Source of the DNA: Siphonodentalium dalli
Lineage: Eukaryota > Mollusca > Scaphopoda > Gadilida > Siphonodentaliidae
Assembly (NCBI GenBank): GCA_032622095.1
Contig: CP136065.1
Coordinates: 151,719,577 to 151,783,576, forward strand
DNA length: 64,000 nt
Reading direction: 5' to 3'
Position numbers and translations under genes: made by a program. Position 1 is the stretch's first letter, and each line of letters opens with the position of its first letter. Below the pieces are notes generated by a model. That model had not been told where the DNA came from, did no database searches, and worked only from the letters and a program-made list of their open reading frames with translations. Below, piece by piece: positions 32,501 through 45,190 of this stretch.

Positions 32501-34595
32501 TGTATTGTTATCATCTGCTTGGATCTGTTCGGTGAGACGATTGCTGGACGCCAGCAAGCTTGTTCTTATGATCATGTTCAAGGAGTTTGGGTATATTATG
32601 CATTATGGTCTTCTACGCCTTAGCAGAAATGCATCCGTCAAATGTCGGGCGTTCAACATTCGAAGCCATATACAGAAGTTGTCCGGGTACGTCAGTGCAT
32701 TAGATGAGTATGTGAATTGATGAACCATATATTGAGAAGTGGCTGTTTGGGAAGATCACCAGCTGTACAAGTTGTTATCCCCATTAGGTCACCAAAGCTG
32801 ACAATACGCAGATAGATAGGTCCTTCTGAAAGCTAGTATACGCATCGACCGAATACCTTTATAATGTATCGCACAAGATGACGCATATACCCCATATGTA
32901 GCATCTGAATTATACCATAAGCTATACCACGAATGAAGCTCGCTAAGAATTCCAAGCTTTCGAAACAAACAATTGAGCTGGACACCGGCATATGTATTGT
33001 TTGAAACATTCCGATTAGTGGCACCCTCCTACAATGAAGAGTAGTGAACTGTTGTTGTGAGTGAGATAGATTAATCTGACGAAGAGACGGAAACGAATCT
33101 AGATAATGCTGAATGTGGCAATTCAGAATAAGCTCAGGTACTGTTGTTTTGATTCTTGGAAGTCATAATATGACTATTCGGCGCACCTATATACGGTTAC
33201 GGCCAGTATGAGCCCTTAGTGGAGAATGGATTTTGGAATGCCACATCGCGATTGTGGGTTTTCATCCTTCCAAAAGGCTACGACTTACATTGGAACTAAT
33301 AGATGGCTTATATTATGTACCGTTTCGTTTATACAAATCAATATTATGACAAATAGTTGAAATTAGTATATGACAATATCGGCTTCTTTTCAATTTCTGC
33401 CCGCCAGTTTGGCCGCCATATTGACTGTGAGTATCACTTGCCAAACACTAATGAACAATTCATACATATCAACATGTAATGGTGGGTAGAAATCGCGAAA
33501 CAATAACGCCCATCCTAAGAAAGTAAAGGAATGTAGGCGTGTTTTCAAATTACGGTCGCCATTTTGGCCGCCATCTTCGTTTTGGAAAACCATTTCTTGC
33601 ATGAGATGTAAGGTAATTACTTCACATCAGTATTTCCAACTCAACTGTGCGCATGGATGGAGTTGTCTCGACAATAATGCCCAATGATGTGAATATGAGG
33701 GAATTTCGGTGATTTTTCAAAATCTGTCCGCCATTGTGGGCGCCATTTTGGATTTGGGGGACTTTTATTTGGATATGGTACAAAGAAAGTTCTTCGCCTA
33801 AGTGTTCCCAACTTACAATAGTAAGCAGGTGTGGAGTTGTCATGACAATAATGCTCACTGATGTTAAAATCAGTGATTTTCGGCGATTTTTTATTTCTGG
33901 TGGCCATTTTGGCCGCCATCTTGGATTTGGGTAAATATTCCTCAACTCAGATATAAGAGGAATCCTAGCTCGAGTATCTCCTGCAAATATATATGCATGG
34001 GTGTTGTTATAATAGCAATAAGATTCATTGATTCGAAACATAACATCGCGTTATTAACGGGAATTCGGCTTTGACCTATGATACCGGCATTTGGGAAAAC
34101 GTGATATCGGACAAAAATATCCCGCAATGAATGCATGTTATGGTCCCCATGTATTCGCCAATGACTCTTCTATATGATAAATGTATAATATGACGCAAAA
34201 ATTCTAACATTTCCCCACAGAGACAAACGAAAGGTGGTAACATGTCAGAAAAATAGCATATTTTCACATTTCGGCGGCCATCTTGGCCGCCATATTGGAT
34301 TCTGGTGTCGGATTTTTGGCTAATTTGTAAGGGTTGTATATTAGTATAACGAATCGATCGGAAAACAAGACCGCATGTGCTATCATCTTTACTATAATGG
34401 CGATCAAAGAGACCTGGTGCATTTTAAAAAAATGGCCGCCATGATGGACGCCATCTTGTCTGGAGTCTCTGCGGCCACTTTTTTTTCTTGTTAACAAGTG
34501 AAAAAAATTAGAGGAGACCTTAAGGAAGAAAATTAGTGGGGTGAAGTTAAGTCCTGGGGGGGGGGGGTGCAGAGGTCGACCAATATCTCCTGGAC
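29571..34595. mobile_element. 5.0 kb near-palindromic (foldback) element, copy 2
   Basis: The ends GTTCAGGAGATATTGG and CCAATATCTCCTGGAC are flanked by TA (29,569-29,570 and 34,596-34,597). It has the same orientation as copy 1. Outer arms are nearly identical: the 139-codon frames at 30,126-30,545 (+) and 33,622-34,041 (-) differ at only a handful of residues. The middle (30,570-30,820 versus 33,360-33,605) is visibly less alike, and the inner parts (31,320-31,770 versus 32,390-32,770) only loosely alike. This copy keeps the AAGATGGCGGCC unit (about 30,246) that copy 1's left arm lost. Frames inside are mirrored in both arms, which shows they follow the palindrome; they are not evidence of genes. 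No transposase seen. Confidence 0.8.
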
Positions 34596-34597
34596 TA

Positions 34598-37500
34598 GTA
34601 CTTCGTGATTTTGGAAAGGGATGTGGGTTTTGGGAGGTGATGCTGTCTGCAAATGGCGAGGGCCCCTCCTGTCCATTATGTCAGTACACTAAGATGTAAC
34701 ACTATGATGGCAATGAGCAATTAATGACAATTATATATGTAAACATGACTTATGTACAAATTCAAATGTCATAGTCATTGATGTAGTATTACATAATTAT
34801 GTCGGATATACCGATTTCATTTATAGGAATTTTGGAATCGGTGTTTACGTGGTCACAGGGGGAGAACTGCGGCGTGAGGATCGGTTGCATTCCGATAAAG
34901 AGGCGGTGGAATTCCGATAAACGAGACGGTGGCTATTCGATCTGAGACGGTTAGTTTAAACAGTATTTATTTTTCCCTCTATGGACATTCAGATAAATAA
35001 TTACAATAGATACAAATTTAGAAGAAAAATGGGATTAGGCAACAAGCCATAGGCTTATTTGAAGCCCTCTCCCTTGACAATGGCACAGCCCTACTTGACT
35101 GCAAGTCAAGTAGGGGTAAATAATAGAGGCATAAAAAAGATCCATAGAAAGAAGAAATATGAGGTGGAGGCGAAACAAAGGGACAGAAGATAATGTCAGA
35201 ATTTTAGAGAGAAGGTCAGAGAGTACAGAGTGTGAGGTGTAATTATATATCTGAACATGCATATAATTAATTTCAAATAAACCAAAAAGATATATAATAA
35301 CACATTTCAAGGAAATAAAAAGTATTTATACATAATTTGTGATTGGAAAAATAACCATGTGAACATCTGCAGTGGTCCATCGACCCGACGACCCACGTTG
35401 TAGAAACCAATAGCATCTCGGTTTATGATGTACCATGCAAGTTCAATATCAGGGACCACACTAAACACGTTTTAATTAGTAATAGTATAGCGGTAGACTG
35501 ATTAGAGGTGACAGCTTAATTACTGCATGTCATTGTAGAAAATGTGAGAAGTTAAAATATTGAAACAACACAACCATCAGTGATTATTGAGTGTCTGCAG
35601 GGTGTAAGTATGAAGTCAACGCTGACAATTTCATTCGATCTTCGATCTGATACAATCAATGTCTTCAACAATGTCTTCATCAGTGTTGTACCCGTGTGGC
35701 ACTAACCAGCTAAACCAGGAGGTGAGACAAAATCTCAAAAGAGGCAAGGGCCTAAAATTCCTTAAATCGACAAGTAGTTTGCAATAAAATCGAAAAAATA
35801 AATTTTCGATATGCCGGTTATCATCATCATAATATGAAAATATAGTATGTGTGGAATGTGTCATGTTAAAATGAGCACCGGAGGGTCATGTTCCTATACT
35901 TTTCAGCTGTCATGAAAATGGTAGGAACTTGTATGCATGTTTTCTCCGTTACCAACCCGAAAAGGTAGCATGTGGGTACGTACAGTCAATTTAAACGTGT
36001 GGCAACAGTTTTATATTGTCACAATCAATACACAACGGTGGCTATAGTCACATGCATGCAATTTTATAAAATACTCATGATTCGAGCTGTCACTAGCCAG
36101 ATGTTTAGGGTCAATGGCTACCCGTATATCTTAGGATTACCGTGCAATTAAAAATTCATTCCGAATCGAACACTCTATATGGTGTATAGACAGACGAAAT
36201 GGGCCTATTTCTTATGTGGGGATATATACGTTTTCGAAAACAAAACATGTGGAAAATATTGATGTGGCGTTTGTGATATGCGACACACATACATTACAGT
36301 GGGCGTGGTGACGGAGAAAACACATTTTGGGCCTTTATGTTCCTAAATATTGCGAATCGTTGATACATACTAAAGTTTGAATTATATGTGACACAAACGT
36401 GTTCGGTTGAATTTCTAACTTCGCTGGAAACTAAACATATTAACTATTATTTGAAACTACATGCAGTCCCATGTTCTTTGAAAGTGTATGTATTTCCAGT
36501 CAACCCATATCATTGACCTATGCTGGTGCACAAAATATGTGCATCTAAAAATAAGACCTGCGTAATCATACCATTCAATTTTATTTGATTACATAAATAT
36601 AAGAATGTGTTAATATATGTCGAACAAGGAATACTTTACAATTCAAACGCCCGATGTAATATTAGCATGGACATGATGGTAACGGAGAAAACACCTATAC
36701 ATATCACCTCTTGTTTTCATTGATCAATTTGGATGGGTATAGGGAGCTCGAGCCCAACTTCTTTATCAAAATGGCTGACTCGCAATAGTATCAACTTCTG
36801 TTTTAGTGGGAGCGACTCGTGATAGCACTGCATTATCTTCGGTATATAATAGTTGGGGCTACTCGCATTAACATTACTTTCTGTATTAGTCGGGGCGACT
36901 TTGATTTTCTTCAATTTTCGAGTTTACAGCCACACCATATGAGGGAAGCATATGAGACCACATTCACAATATATGACCATGGAATACTATAGATTTGTGC
37001 AAGATGACGAAATATCAGAAAGAGACACACACATATCACGCAATCTAACGACGCCACTTTCCTGGGATTCACTCTAGACTCACGCCTTAAATTTAAAAAG
37101 CACCTAACCAAAATCGGAATTACCACAAAATTACCATGGTGTGAGACCACCAAACGATCCAGACCTTGGATGGCGAAGAGATGAAAACCGCGTACGAAAA
37201 TGGTGAGTCACTGAGCGTCTCTTATTAAAAATATCGCGGTCACTGGCAAAACATGTGAAAATAAAATTGATGTAAATACTAGCTAAAACCCCGTTTATAC
37301 GAGCGGACATGTGTAATAATCATTACGCATACTCAATACATCGAAATATGAAATATAATTCAAGGAAAAGTTGTGTGTCTGCCGAAATGTTAGTCTAAAA
37401 ATATACCAGTAGTATTTTTTTTAATAAAAATGTCAATTTTTTTATGTATTGAAATTCTGGACTCGACCACTGCCAGTCCATGGCTGCTCACGGATTGACA

Positions 37501-38520
37501 TTGGATTCAGCTATTAGTATCAGTACTATGACAATCAGAGACAGTGTTTGCACTGGCTAAAATAATAAATAATAATTTGCCAAAAATTAGCTAACTCTTG
37601 ATTTGTGACATTGTCCAAGAAAAAAAAAGTGTCTTGAAAGTTGAATATTCAACATGTTAATTGTTATCTCGACACATCTTGATATCCTGACATGCGCATC
37701 TCAAGCTCTGAACATATTACTAGTATCTCGCGATATTATCTTGAGATCTCTGCATATTTTCTTGAGATCTTGCCGTATGATCTCGAGAAAATATGTTAAT
37801 ATCTCAAGATTCTTTTCTCGAAATCTCGAGAGAGTCAAGATAATATCTTGGTGTGGATATTTTCTATAACAGTATATGGTACATTGTATATCATTTTGAA
37901 GACAGATTCATTGTGGTCCAAGTGAGATGATTAATCATATTCATGGGTTCACATGACTGTCGGGGTACTATACATGTACATGTAGTATGTCTTTTGAATG
38001 AAAATCTGTTACGGTACTGGTATAGAAGAGCAACAGGAGGTATCTCGGATTCTCGGTCCAAAACAGCATCAACCCAACCAATTTCCCAAGCTGTTGTGGA
38101 CTGAGAAGACTTGGTCTACACATGCCAATGTATGCTATTTCTGAATATATAGTCATGAAACGGAAAGAAATTAACTTTCCAAGAAAAAGTTGTTTGAGTC
38201 AGTATTTGGGGCAGGAGAAAGATACCCGGGTTTATTATCGCCCCCACTCCCCAACCAAGCAGCTACTTATGACAAAAATGAATTTATTATTTTATAAGTT
38301 GCTTATTTTGCTTCATACACTTATGAAAAGGCGAGAGATACTCGACGGACACACGACCGTGACGGACGTACCACGGACGGACAACCCATTTACATAATAC
38401 GACCGTTATTTCAAACAGGCGTTTAAAAATGACAATTAAGCCAATAATTGATAAAGTTCCAACCACTTGTGCCGCAACGCTGCCGTGGGAACGGGTGTAA
38501 TTATAGGCCTACGTTCCGGT
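34598..38520. other. Long intergenic stretch, nothing coding recognised
   Basis: AT-rich DNA. A patch at 34,870-34,970 repeats ATTCCGATAAA and GAGACGGT. At 37,660-37,860, ATCTCGA/TCTCGAGA/TCTTGAGATC motifs are crowded, perhaps a degenerate foldback. At 38,330-38,400 a GACGGAC-rich tract resembles the one at 230-295. No other supported features. Confidence 0.4.
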
Positions 38521-38524
38521 TTTT

Positions 38525-39735
38525 ATCATTTTGATAAAAAAAAAATGCATATCTCTACATTGATACAGTATATATTGCGTGGTCAATAACATAATTGGCA
38601 TCGACGATATCCTGATTCTCCGTGTTGCCAGTAGATCCATTTGATCTTTGTCAAGTTTGTGTCATGGCTTACGCCATAGCCATATTACCACATCTGGTCA
38701 GACTATGTTGCCGGATCCGGGCCCACTCGCCCCAGGGCCAGCTCGCCCCAGGCCGTTTTTGGGGCGAGCTGGCCCACCTTTCAGGGGCGAGCTGGCCCGG
38801 GTATTACATTTGTATTAAAGTTGTAAATAAGTTAATATATATTAATATATTAATTTCTTAAGTTCAGATTATGATATATTTCAGAGTTATATCCATCAAT
38901 TTTGACATTTAGATTACTTTAGGCACGTTTGTTAGCAAAGATAATAGCCATGCAGTTTATCACACTAGTTGGTTTGAACGACGAACCGGCGAATTCATAA
39001 ATAACAATAATGAACTGTTTTCACATTCTGGATGTTAAAGTTTCTCTTATTCTCTGAGTTCATCTCACTATCTCTGGAGTTTGGGAAACCCTTAGAAGCC
39101 GTTAGTATATCCCCATTCATATCCTATCAAAACAATAGAAGCAGGTTGTTTACACAGTAACCAATCGACTAATCACACCTCACACTTCAGAGGATGAGAT
39201 GGCTTCAGTGTGATACAACGGCAGTGGCTCGACTCAAGCACATTTTCGATCGAGGAATGGAGTATATTCCGACATGACGTTCGGACAAATAATTATCTCG
39301 AATGTGTGTATATTTAATTCAACATTCCAAATTCAATGATACACATCTTGGGTATCAGTTGACCGATTTTGGTATCACTTTGTATGGTATCACTTGACTC
39401 GGGTATCACTTGACTGTAAGCCAGAGAAAGCAAGCAAAACGACCCCAAAACGACAACTTAAATAAGACATTATCCCTTGGGGCGAGCTGGCCCGGGGCGA
39501 GCTGGCTCGGGGCGAGCTGGCCCAGGTCAACCGGGGCGAGCTGGCCCTGGGGCGAGTGGGCCCGTTTCCATGTTGCCAGACATTTCATATAATCTCTGTA
39601 TTTATTACAAAATAATTGTCTAAGCGTGACGTGGGAACGGGTTAGTTGGTGGACCCAACTATTCAAACAGAGCTAGACGCTATGCTCTGATAATAAAAGT
39701 CAGATTTGCGGACTAGGAACGGGTGTGTCATACGT
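38525..39735. mobile_element. Copy of the 24.6 kb repeat, interrupted by a GC-rich TIR element
   Basis: TTTATCATTTTGATAAAAAA and the following ~100 bp match 39,740 and 24,600. The match breaks at about 38,635 and resumes at about 39,573 (CATTTCATATAATCTCTGTA), so ~0.93 kb was inserted. Confidence 0.55.
38719..39563. mobile_element. GC-rich TIR element with GGGGCGAGCTGGCCC repeats at both ends
   Basis: The left end GGGCCCACTCGCCCCAGGGC is answered by GCCCTGGGGCGAGTGGGCCC at 39,544-39,563. GGGGCGAGCTGGCCC units follow inward on both sides (three left, four right). The interior is ordinary AT-rich DNA. No transposase and no sure target duplication. The small frames reading LGASWPGASW are products of the repeat. 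Confidence 0.7.
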
Positions 39736-39739
39736 CCCG

Positions 39740-40460
39740 GTTTTTATCATTTTGATAAAAAAAAATGCATATCTCTCCATTGATACAGTATATATTGCGT
39801 GGTCAATAACATACTTGGCATCGACGGTATCCTGATTCTCTGTGTTGAGAGACATTTCATATAATCTCTGTATTTATTACAACGCTGAAATGCAATGCGA
39901 AAGAGGAAGAAAATATTTTGGATTTTCCCCAAGTGGTTATAAATAGAATACTTGTGAATTTGCAACTCAAGCCCAAAACAAAATGTATTGATTTTAATTG
40001 AATCTTGGAAATATAACCTCCAGTGGAAACCGGCGACTTGTGTAGGTCCTATGCTGAACTATGCATGTTGAATTTTCATTTAAAACTATCAATTTGAAAG
40101 AAAAGAATCATTAAGCCTTTCCTAATTTATAACCAATGTATCCAATATCACTGAGAACGGTATTTCTTCAAAAGATGCTTTGGTACATTATAGTTTTACA
40201 ATTATAAAAGAGGGATTTGTTTATCTGAAATGTTGACTTTTTTTGGGGTCTTTTTCTATCGAAGAACATATTTAAAGGGACACCGAGGGCACCCCACATC
40301 CCGTATTAAAGCTCGTGGGCTATTTCCCATACAACATTCAATTCAACTTTTGTCGCGTTCGGACATGACGATTTTCTTTGTTCAGATATCCTCAAAACAA
40401 ATCGTGGGGTGAAGGAGAAGATCACTCGATCTTTTCAGCCATCCCGGGCGCTTCGCGCCC
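39740..40460. mobile_element. Short, deleted copy of the 24.6-28.9 kb repeat
   Basis: 39,740-40,130 matches the left end of the large element (e.g. CCCCAAGTGGTTATAAATAG) and 40,273-40,450 its right end (GTATTAAAGCTCGTGGGCT, GTGGGGTGAAGGAGAAGATC). The ~140 bp between is not in the long copy's ends. Confidence 0.55.
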
Positions 40461-40589
40461 ATCCACTCTCCTCTGATCGGTCGTTTTGGGTCGGCATTCA
40501 CAGCGCAGTGACAAGCTCTATTCACTTATCTTGATTGACTCACTGGCTCAGTAATCATAATTATGTGACCGATAGCTGAGACGGAGCGA

Positions 40590-41600
40590 CATGGGGGGGG
40601 GGGGGGGGTGTAGGTGTCTCAACTTTAATCTAAGTTTTCAACAGTTGGAAATTTCATACCTGCCAAAACATTAGTGTGAAATTTCACACCAACAATAGGT
40701 TGAAATGTTCTTGTAGTTTGATTTTCAAACAATTTATTGGTGGGGGGGGGGGTAATTATTTTTGGGCTAATATTTTGCATATTTTCCCTATTTTTGGAAA
40801 TTTTCCAACCTTATGGGGGGGGGGAGGGGTTGACAGGTTGGAAATTTCCAACACTTGGAAAGCTTGTGTCGTGAACAATACTGTCATACATTAAATTTTG
40901 GTCAACATTGGAATTGTCATCAGTTGGAAATTTTCCAACCTAAGTGGGGGTATCAGGTTTGAAATTTCCAACTCTAGGAAGGCTTGAGGCTAGTCTAGAT
41001 GCTAGGATTTTGCGCTTTTCTTGTTCAGATTACAAAATTTTCCCACACCGGGCCGAACCATGGTCGGCCCGGTGTGTCATTGTCTCTCCCCCGTGGCCAA
41101 TACAAAAATACTAATAAGTTGAACAATATTTTACTACATTTGGAAAATTGTGGTCTGAAATGGTCATCAGCTGGAGAATTTTCCAACCTAGGGGGGGGGG
41201 GTATGATGTTTGAAATTTCCAACACTATAGGAAAGCTTCAGTTGAAGCCAGTCTAGATGCTAGGATTTGCGATTTTTTTTATTCAAATTAAAAAAATGTC
41301 TCACGTACCCGGCTGAACAACCATGGTCAGCCCGGTGTGTCCTGGTCTCTTGCCTGTGGCCGTGTGCATTTGTATGGAGTTAGACCACTAGATGTTAGGA
41401 TTTATGCAATGTTTCAGGTTAAAATATCTGAATGTTCTCATCCCGGGAATATAGAACCGTGGTTTATGAAGAGATGCAACAAGGGGAGGGGTGCAAATGG
41501 AATTATTCAAAACTTGTGTTCGGTCTTATTCTGACTCAAGGGGGGGGGGGGGTGCAATTGGAATTTCCTAAGGTGAACACCCCTCCCAACGGAAACCCTC
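40590..41600. repeat. G-run-rich repeat block, ~255-bp tandem unit
   Basis: CTAGTCTAGATGCTAGGATT (40,990) recurs as CCAGTCTAGATGCTAGGATT (about 41,249), with matching flanks over ~130 bp each, including a CCATGGTC(G/A)GCCCGGTGTG block. GGAAATTTTCCAACCT and GAAATTTCCAACACT recur, each pair separated by a run of 7-13 G. Runs of 10 or more G occur at 40,591, 40,742, 41,193 and 41,540. Confidence 0.7.
41045..41077. repeat. Hairpin within the G-rich repeat
   Basis: CACACCGGGCCGA and TCGGCCCGGTGTG are perfect 13-bp arms around ACCATGG. The second repeat unit (about 41,308-41,340) keeps a degenerate version. Confidence 0.8.
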
Positions 41601-42399
41601 TAGCCACGTCCCTGCTTATATGGTAGAAATTTAATGAAAAACGCCAGCCATAATTTAGGAAAGACAGAAAATGACAAGACAGTTAACAAAATTATCAATA
41701 ATTTTTTTGGCACAGACAAAGGACTGCTGACGATAGATGACAGAGAGGCTTATAAGACGAAATAGAGACTGATTTTCTACATCTTTACAGGACTATATAA
41801 CACATATTTCACAAAGACGCAAAAATGAAGGCGAAAGTGTTTCTTCCCAGACAAAGTCACCAATCTGTTATTCCTCGCCTGTGGACGAACAATAATTGTG
41901 AAAGCATGAACAATGTAATTAAGTTGGAAAACGAGTATTCAATCCGGACATGACGACGACGCAAACCTCGACCGACTGAAGTCTAACGATTCCAAAGACG
42001 GCAGCTATTGCAAAAAAGCCAGGTCAGACAAAACGTGTCAAAACATGCAGGACAAAAACCATTAAACGACAGCAACTGGAGTAATTAAATCTAACTCAAT
42101 TTTAATCTGTTTTACTCCATTTCAACCAATTTTACAATTTCAACAATTAAACAATTTCAATAATCAATTTTACTCAATTTCAGATGATACGAAACGCTCT
42201 TTGTTCTGCCATATCAGACATTGTTTTCAAATAATATAAGAAACGCTCTTTGTAAATTTAATCAGTTTTCCAAAGCAAATCAAATAACAATAAAAAACTT
42301 AAATGGTAATATGAAACGCTCTTTATTTCTACCATATAAGGCAATCATAAAAAAGTCGCATAACTCCAACTTAAATGTGGGTAAATGCGCCGAGTAAAC

Positions 42400-43010
42400 T
42401 GATATCGACTGCAAAATAAGTGTCAAGAAGGCACATGTGCAGCACTATAAACTTATAACAGTGAAAAATAAGTGCCAAGAAGGAGGCCCCCTCCCCCACC
42501 CCCCTGGAATACGGATCCCGGAATACCACTTAACATATATATATAGAGGGTGGAATACGGAATACCAGTTAACAGTCATATGGAATTTTCCGGATAAATT
42601 TTCTATTGCCGTACGAACGCCCGTCATCCCGCAGTGTCCACGTCTAAAATGATCTAAAATGAAGATGATCGACGATCTGTATGTCAAACCGTGAATTTAT
42701 TGTGACAAAAATCGCATTTATATTATTATTATGATCATTTTTTGGAAGGTGTCGAAGGTCGACGGCGTACGAATACCGGTATTTTTGGAATACCGAATAC
42801 CTCCTAACAGAGGGGTCGGAATACGGCGTACCTCATAACAGGGCATGGAATACGGCGTACGAAAAGTGTGGGGGGGGGGGGGCATCAAGAAGGTACTGGT
42901 ACAGCACTATAAAGAGCGCAAAATAAGTGCCAAGAAGGTACAGAAAGTGCTATAAACATATAAGAGTGCAAACTAAGTGTCAAGAAGGCACAGCACTATA
43001 TATAGACCTG
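42400..43010. repeat. Interspersed short repeats
   Basis: Two interleaved families. AATAAGTGCCAAGAAGG with CAGCACTATAAA occurs at about 42,415, 42,465, 42,887, 42,930 and 42,975. GGAATACGG(A/C)(A/G)TACC-type units occur at about 42,507, 42,552, 42,780, 42,828 and 42,848. No coding region. Confidence 0.55.
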
Positions 43011-43642
43011 ATAATTATGTGCTTGAACACATATACAGTTATACTAATACATCGTCGCCATGTCTTGCGTCATCCGACAATAGACAAATACTATTTCTGC
43101 CTCCTGGCAATTTTTTTTTTTAAGTCCGCCTGACTTTTTACAAAGTCTGCTGGTCCCAAGCCCGGATAAAGGACGAGGGGAGTTTAAAATGTATCATATA
43201 GGCATTGAATAATTGAAATGTTAAATTCGTTTTATTGAACAATTTTATCATTTACTTGTGGTCTAAAAATTAAATTCACAATTTGTTTTTGAATATATTT
43301 AGTTATAGTATTTATACATGTACGTCATTATCAGTCGCGTAATTACATTTTTATGCGGGAACAGAACCAAGAGAAGGATCAAAATTATTCACACGTCTGG
43401 TTTAAAAGATAATGTTGTGTCTGGGAATATACCCGTCTTTTTCCCCCGCCAATTACGATATCCCACGAACGTTCAAACGCGCCCAAAATTTACACCGGAT
43501 GCATGTCGTGGACATTCCGCTTTTCAGCCGAAAAATAAAATGGGAAAATAGTTAATATGTTAATATATAGGCACTGCTCATACACTGGTTGATTATTACT
43601 ATGCACAGGTAATGTTTTAGAGCATTTCAGAAAATATTAGAG

Positions 43643-43855
43643 GAGCGAATAGCTCAGTTGTTTTGCGGGCCGACATCTGAGTTAGAATCTCAGACAAAAT
43701 TTGAAGAAAAAAAAACACGTACTGGGCGAATTTCGTACCTCCGCTCTCAGGACCAGAGGCGACAACAATCTTGGACAAATTGGGCAACATTGGGTGATGG
43801 ATCACGTGCCCTTACATACCTGTATTTGATGTAAAAAAAAAGTCTTGTTACAAGA
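43643..43855 (+). mobile_element. tRNA-derived SINE-like element
   Basis: TAGCTCAGTTG (43,650-43,660) fits the pol III A box. GAGTTAGAATCTC (43,679-43,691) is close to a B box. It forms a perfect 5-bp T-stem (CTGAG/CTCAG) around a 7-base loop. A/B spacing is tRNA-like, but D and anticodon stems are lost. About 160 bp of unrelated body and an A9 run (about 43,833-43,841) follow. It could also be an isolated tRNA pseudogene. Confidence 0.45.
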
Positions 43856-44243
43856 TCCGATTTAGTTTATAATATTATCATCCATCTTTTGAAAAGGAAT
43901 TAACCGACATGTATACCCGATAGCTACGGTTGGCGATTATCGCAATACTATAGGGGAACACATTGTGCGTAACGTAACTATAACATGTATAACGTAGTCT
44001 GATAACAACTGATCGCCAATTTCATGCTTGAGAACTTTTAAACATATCATCTTCGGCTTGTTTCCCTTACCAAATTTCCCTACCCTAATTTCTCATGAGT
44101 TTCTCCTGTGAAACTCATGTTAGTTTCTCACATGAGTTTCTCAGTAGTTTTTTAAGATGCAAATGAGGTGGGTGGAGCTTAAAACGGTTCCTACTAAACA
44201 GCGGAGTAGAAGGGTGAAATTTGGTTTGTGGGTGCGCGTGGGT

Positions 44244-45182
44244 TAGTGTTGAAACGATTAGCGATTTTAAGGAATCGACTAGTCGCCAGAGGTAATCGAC
44301 TACTAGTCGACTAGTTGGAACCCTTCTAAGAGTTCCCATTTCTATGCCCATATGACGTATAAAATGAGCCATGTGGCATCGCAGTTTTGAGTATCCAACT
44401 CTTCATTTCAGAACGTTCAAACGAAAAGCACGTGAACGATATAATCTCACGTTTTGCCCATTAGTCTCCCAATTTTATGTCTTAAACGCGGCTCTCCTGC
44501 AAATTCCATATAATCTCACGTTTTGGGGAATGCAGGTAATAAAAACATTTTATTTAAACAAAATTGTCGCCGGTAACCAGGAAATAAATAGGCAAGTCTC
44601 GCTAATGAGATGTCGGGTGTGTTCTATTGTATTTCTGAATTGGAGCCTCATGTCGCGGGGGGGGGGGGGATGTGGGTATTATAATGATCTAGAATCTATT
44701 CAGTTACTGAGTTGAATTTACCAGCTTGACTTGTCGCGAATTATGTTTCGTATATCATTGAAGCCATTAATTGTGTTGCATCGATACTCTAGTATTACAC
44801 GTGCCACAGTGAGAAGTTATCACTGGTCAATTGCGTGCCATCGAAGTCGGCAGCTATACTTCATGTCTTTGATGATCAACATAAAAGAAACCGCGCCTAC
44901 ACTTGCATACATTGGGTTCAGTTCATGCCATGGAGTTCACTGCTCGTGCATGACTGGCAGTGGCATCGTTAAAGGAACAATACAATAAGGCTTTAAGAAG
45001 TTAATATGTGTTAACTGTTACAGATTATGTTATAATATGGCCGTGCAATGGCACTGCTGTCATGAATTAGCAGATAGGTAGTGCTTTTTCCCACGACTAG
45101 TCGACTAGCTGATTTCGGGATCGACTATAATTATTCAATAATCGCGTCGATTTCGACTAGTCGATTAATCGTTTCAACACTA
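44244..45182. mobile_element. Non-autonomous hAT-like element, 939 bp, 8-bp TSD
   Basis: The ends TAGTGTTGAAACGATTA and TAATCGTTTCAACACTA are perfect inverted repeats. GCGTGGGT flanks both (44,236-44,243 and 45,183-45,190). Subterminal ATCGACTAGTCG motifs crowd both ends. A second copy in opposite orientation lies at 57,900-58,879. No transposase frame. The poly-G at 44,659-44,669 is internal. Confidence 0.9.
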
Positions 45183-45190
45183 GCGTGGGT

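Noticed and set aside
34598-37600. Small frames on both strands as host genes
   Set aside because: All are short, without recognisable domains, splice structure or codon bias visible by eye.
37654-37869. ATCTCGA-rich segment as a MITE
   Set aside because: Motifs are crowded but no pair of ends or target duplication could be defined.
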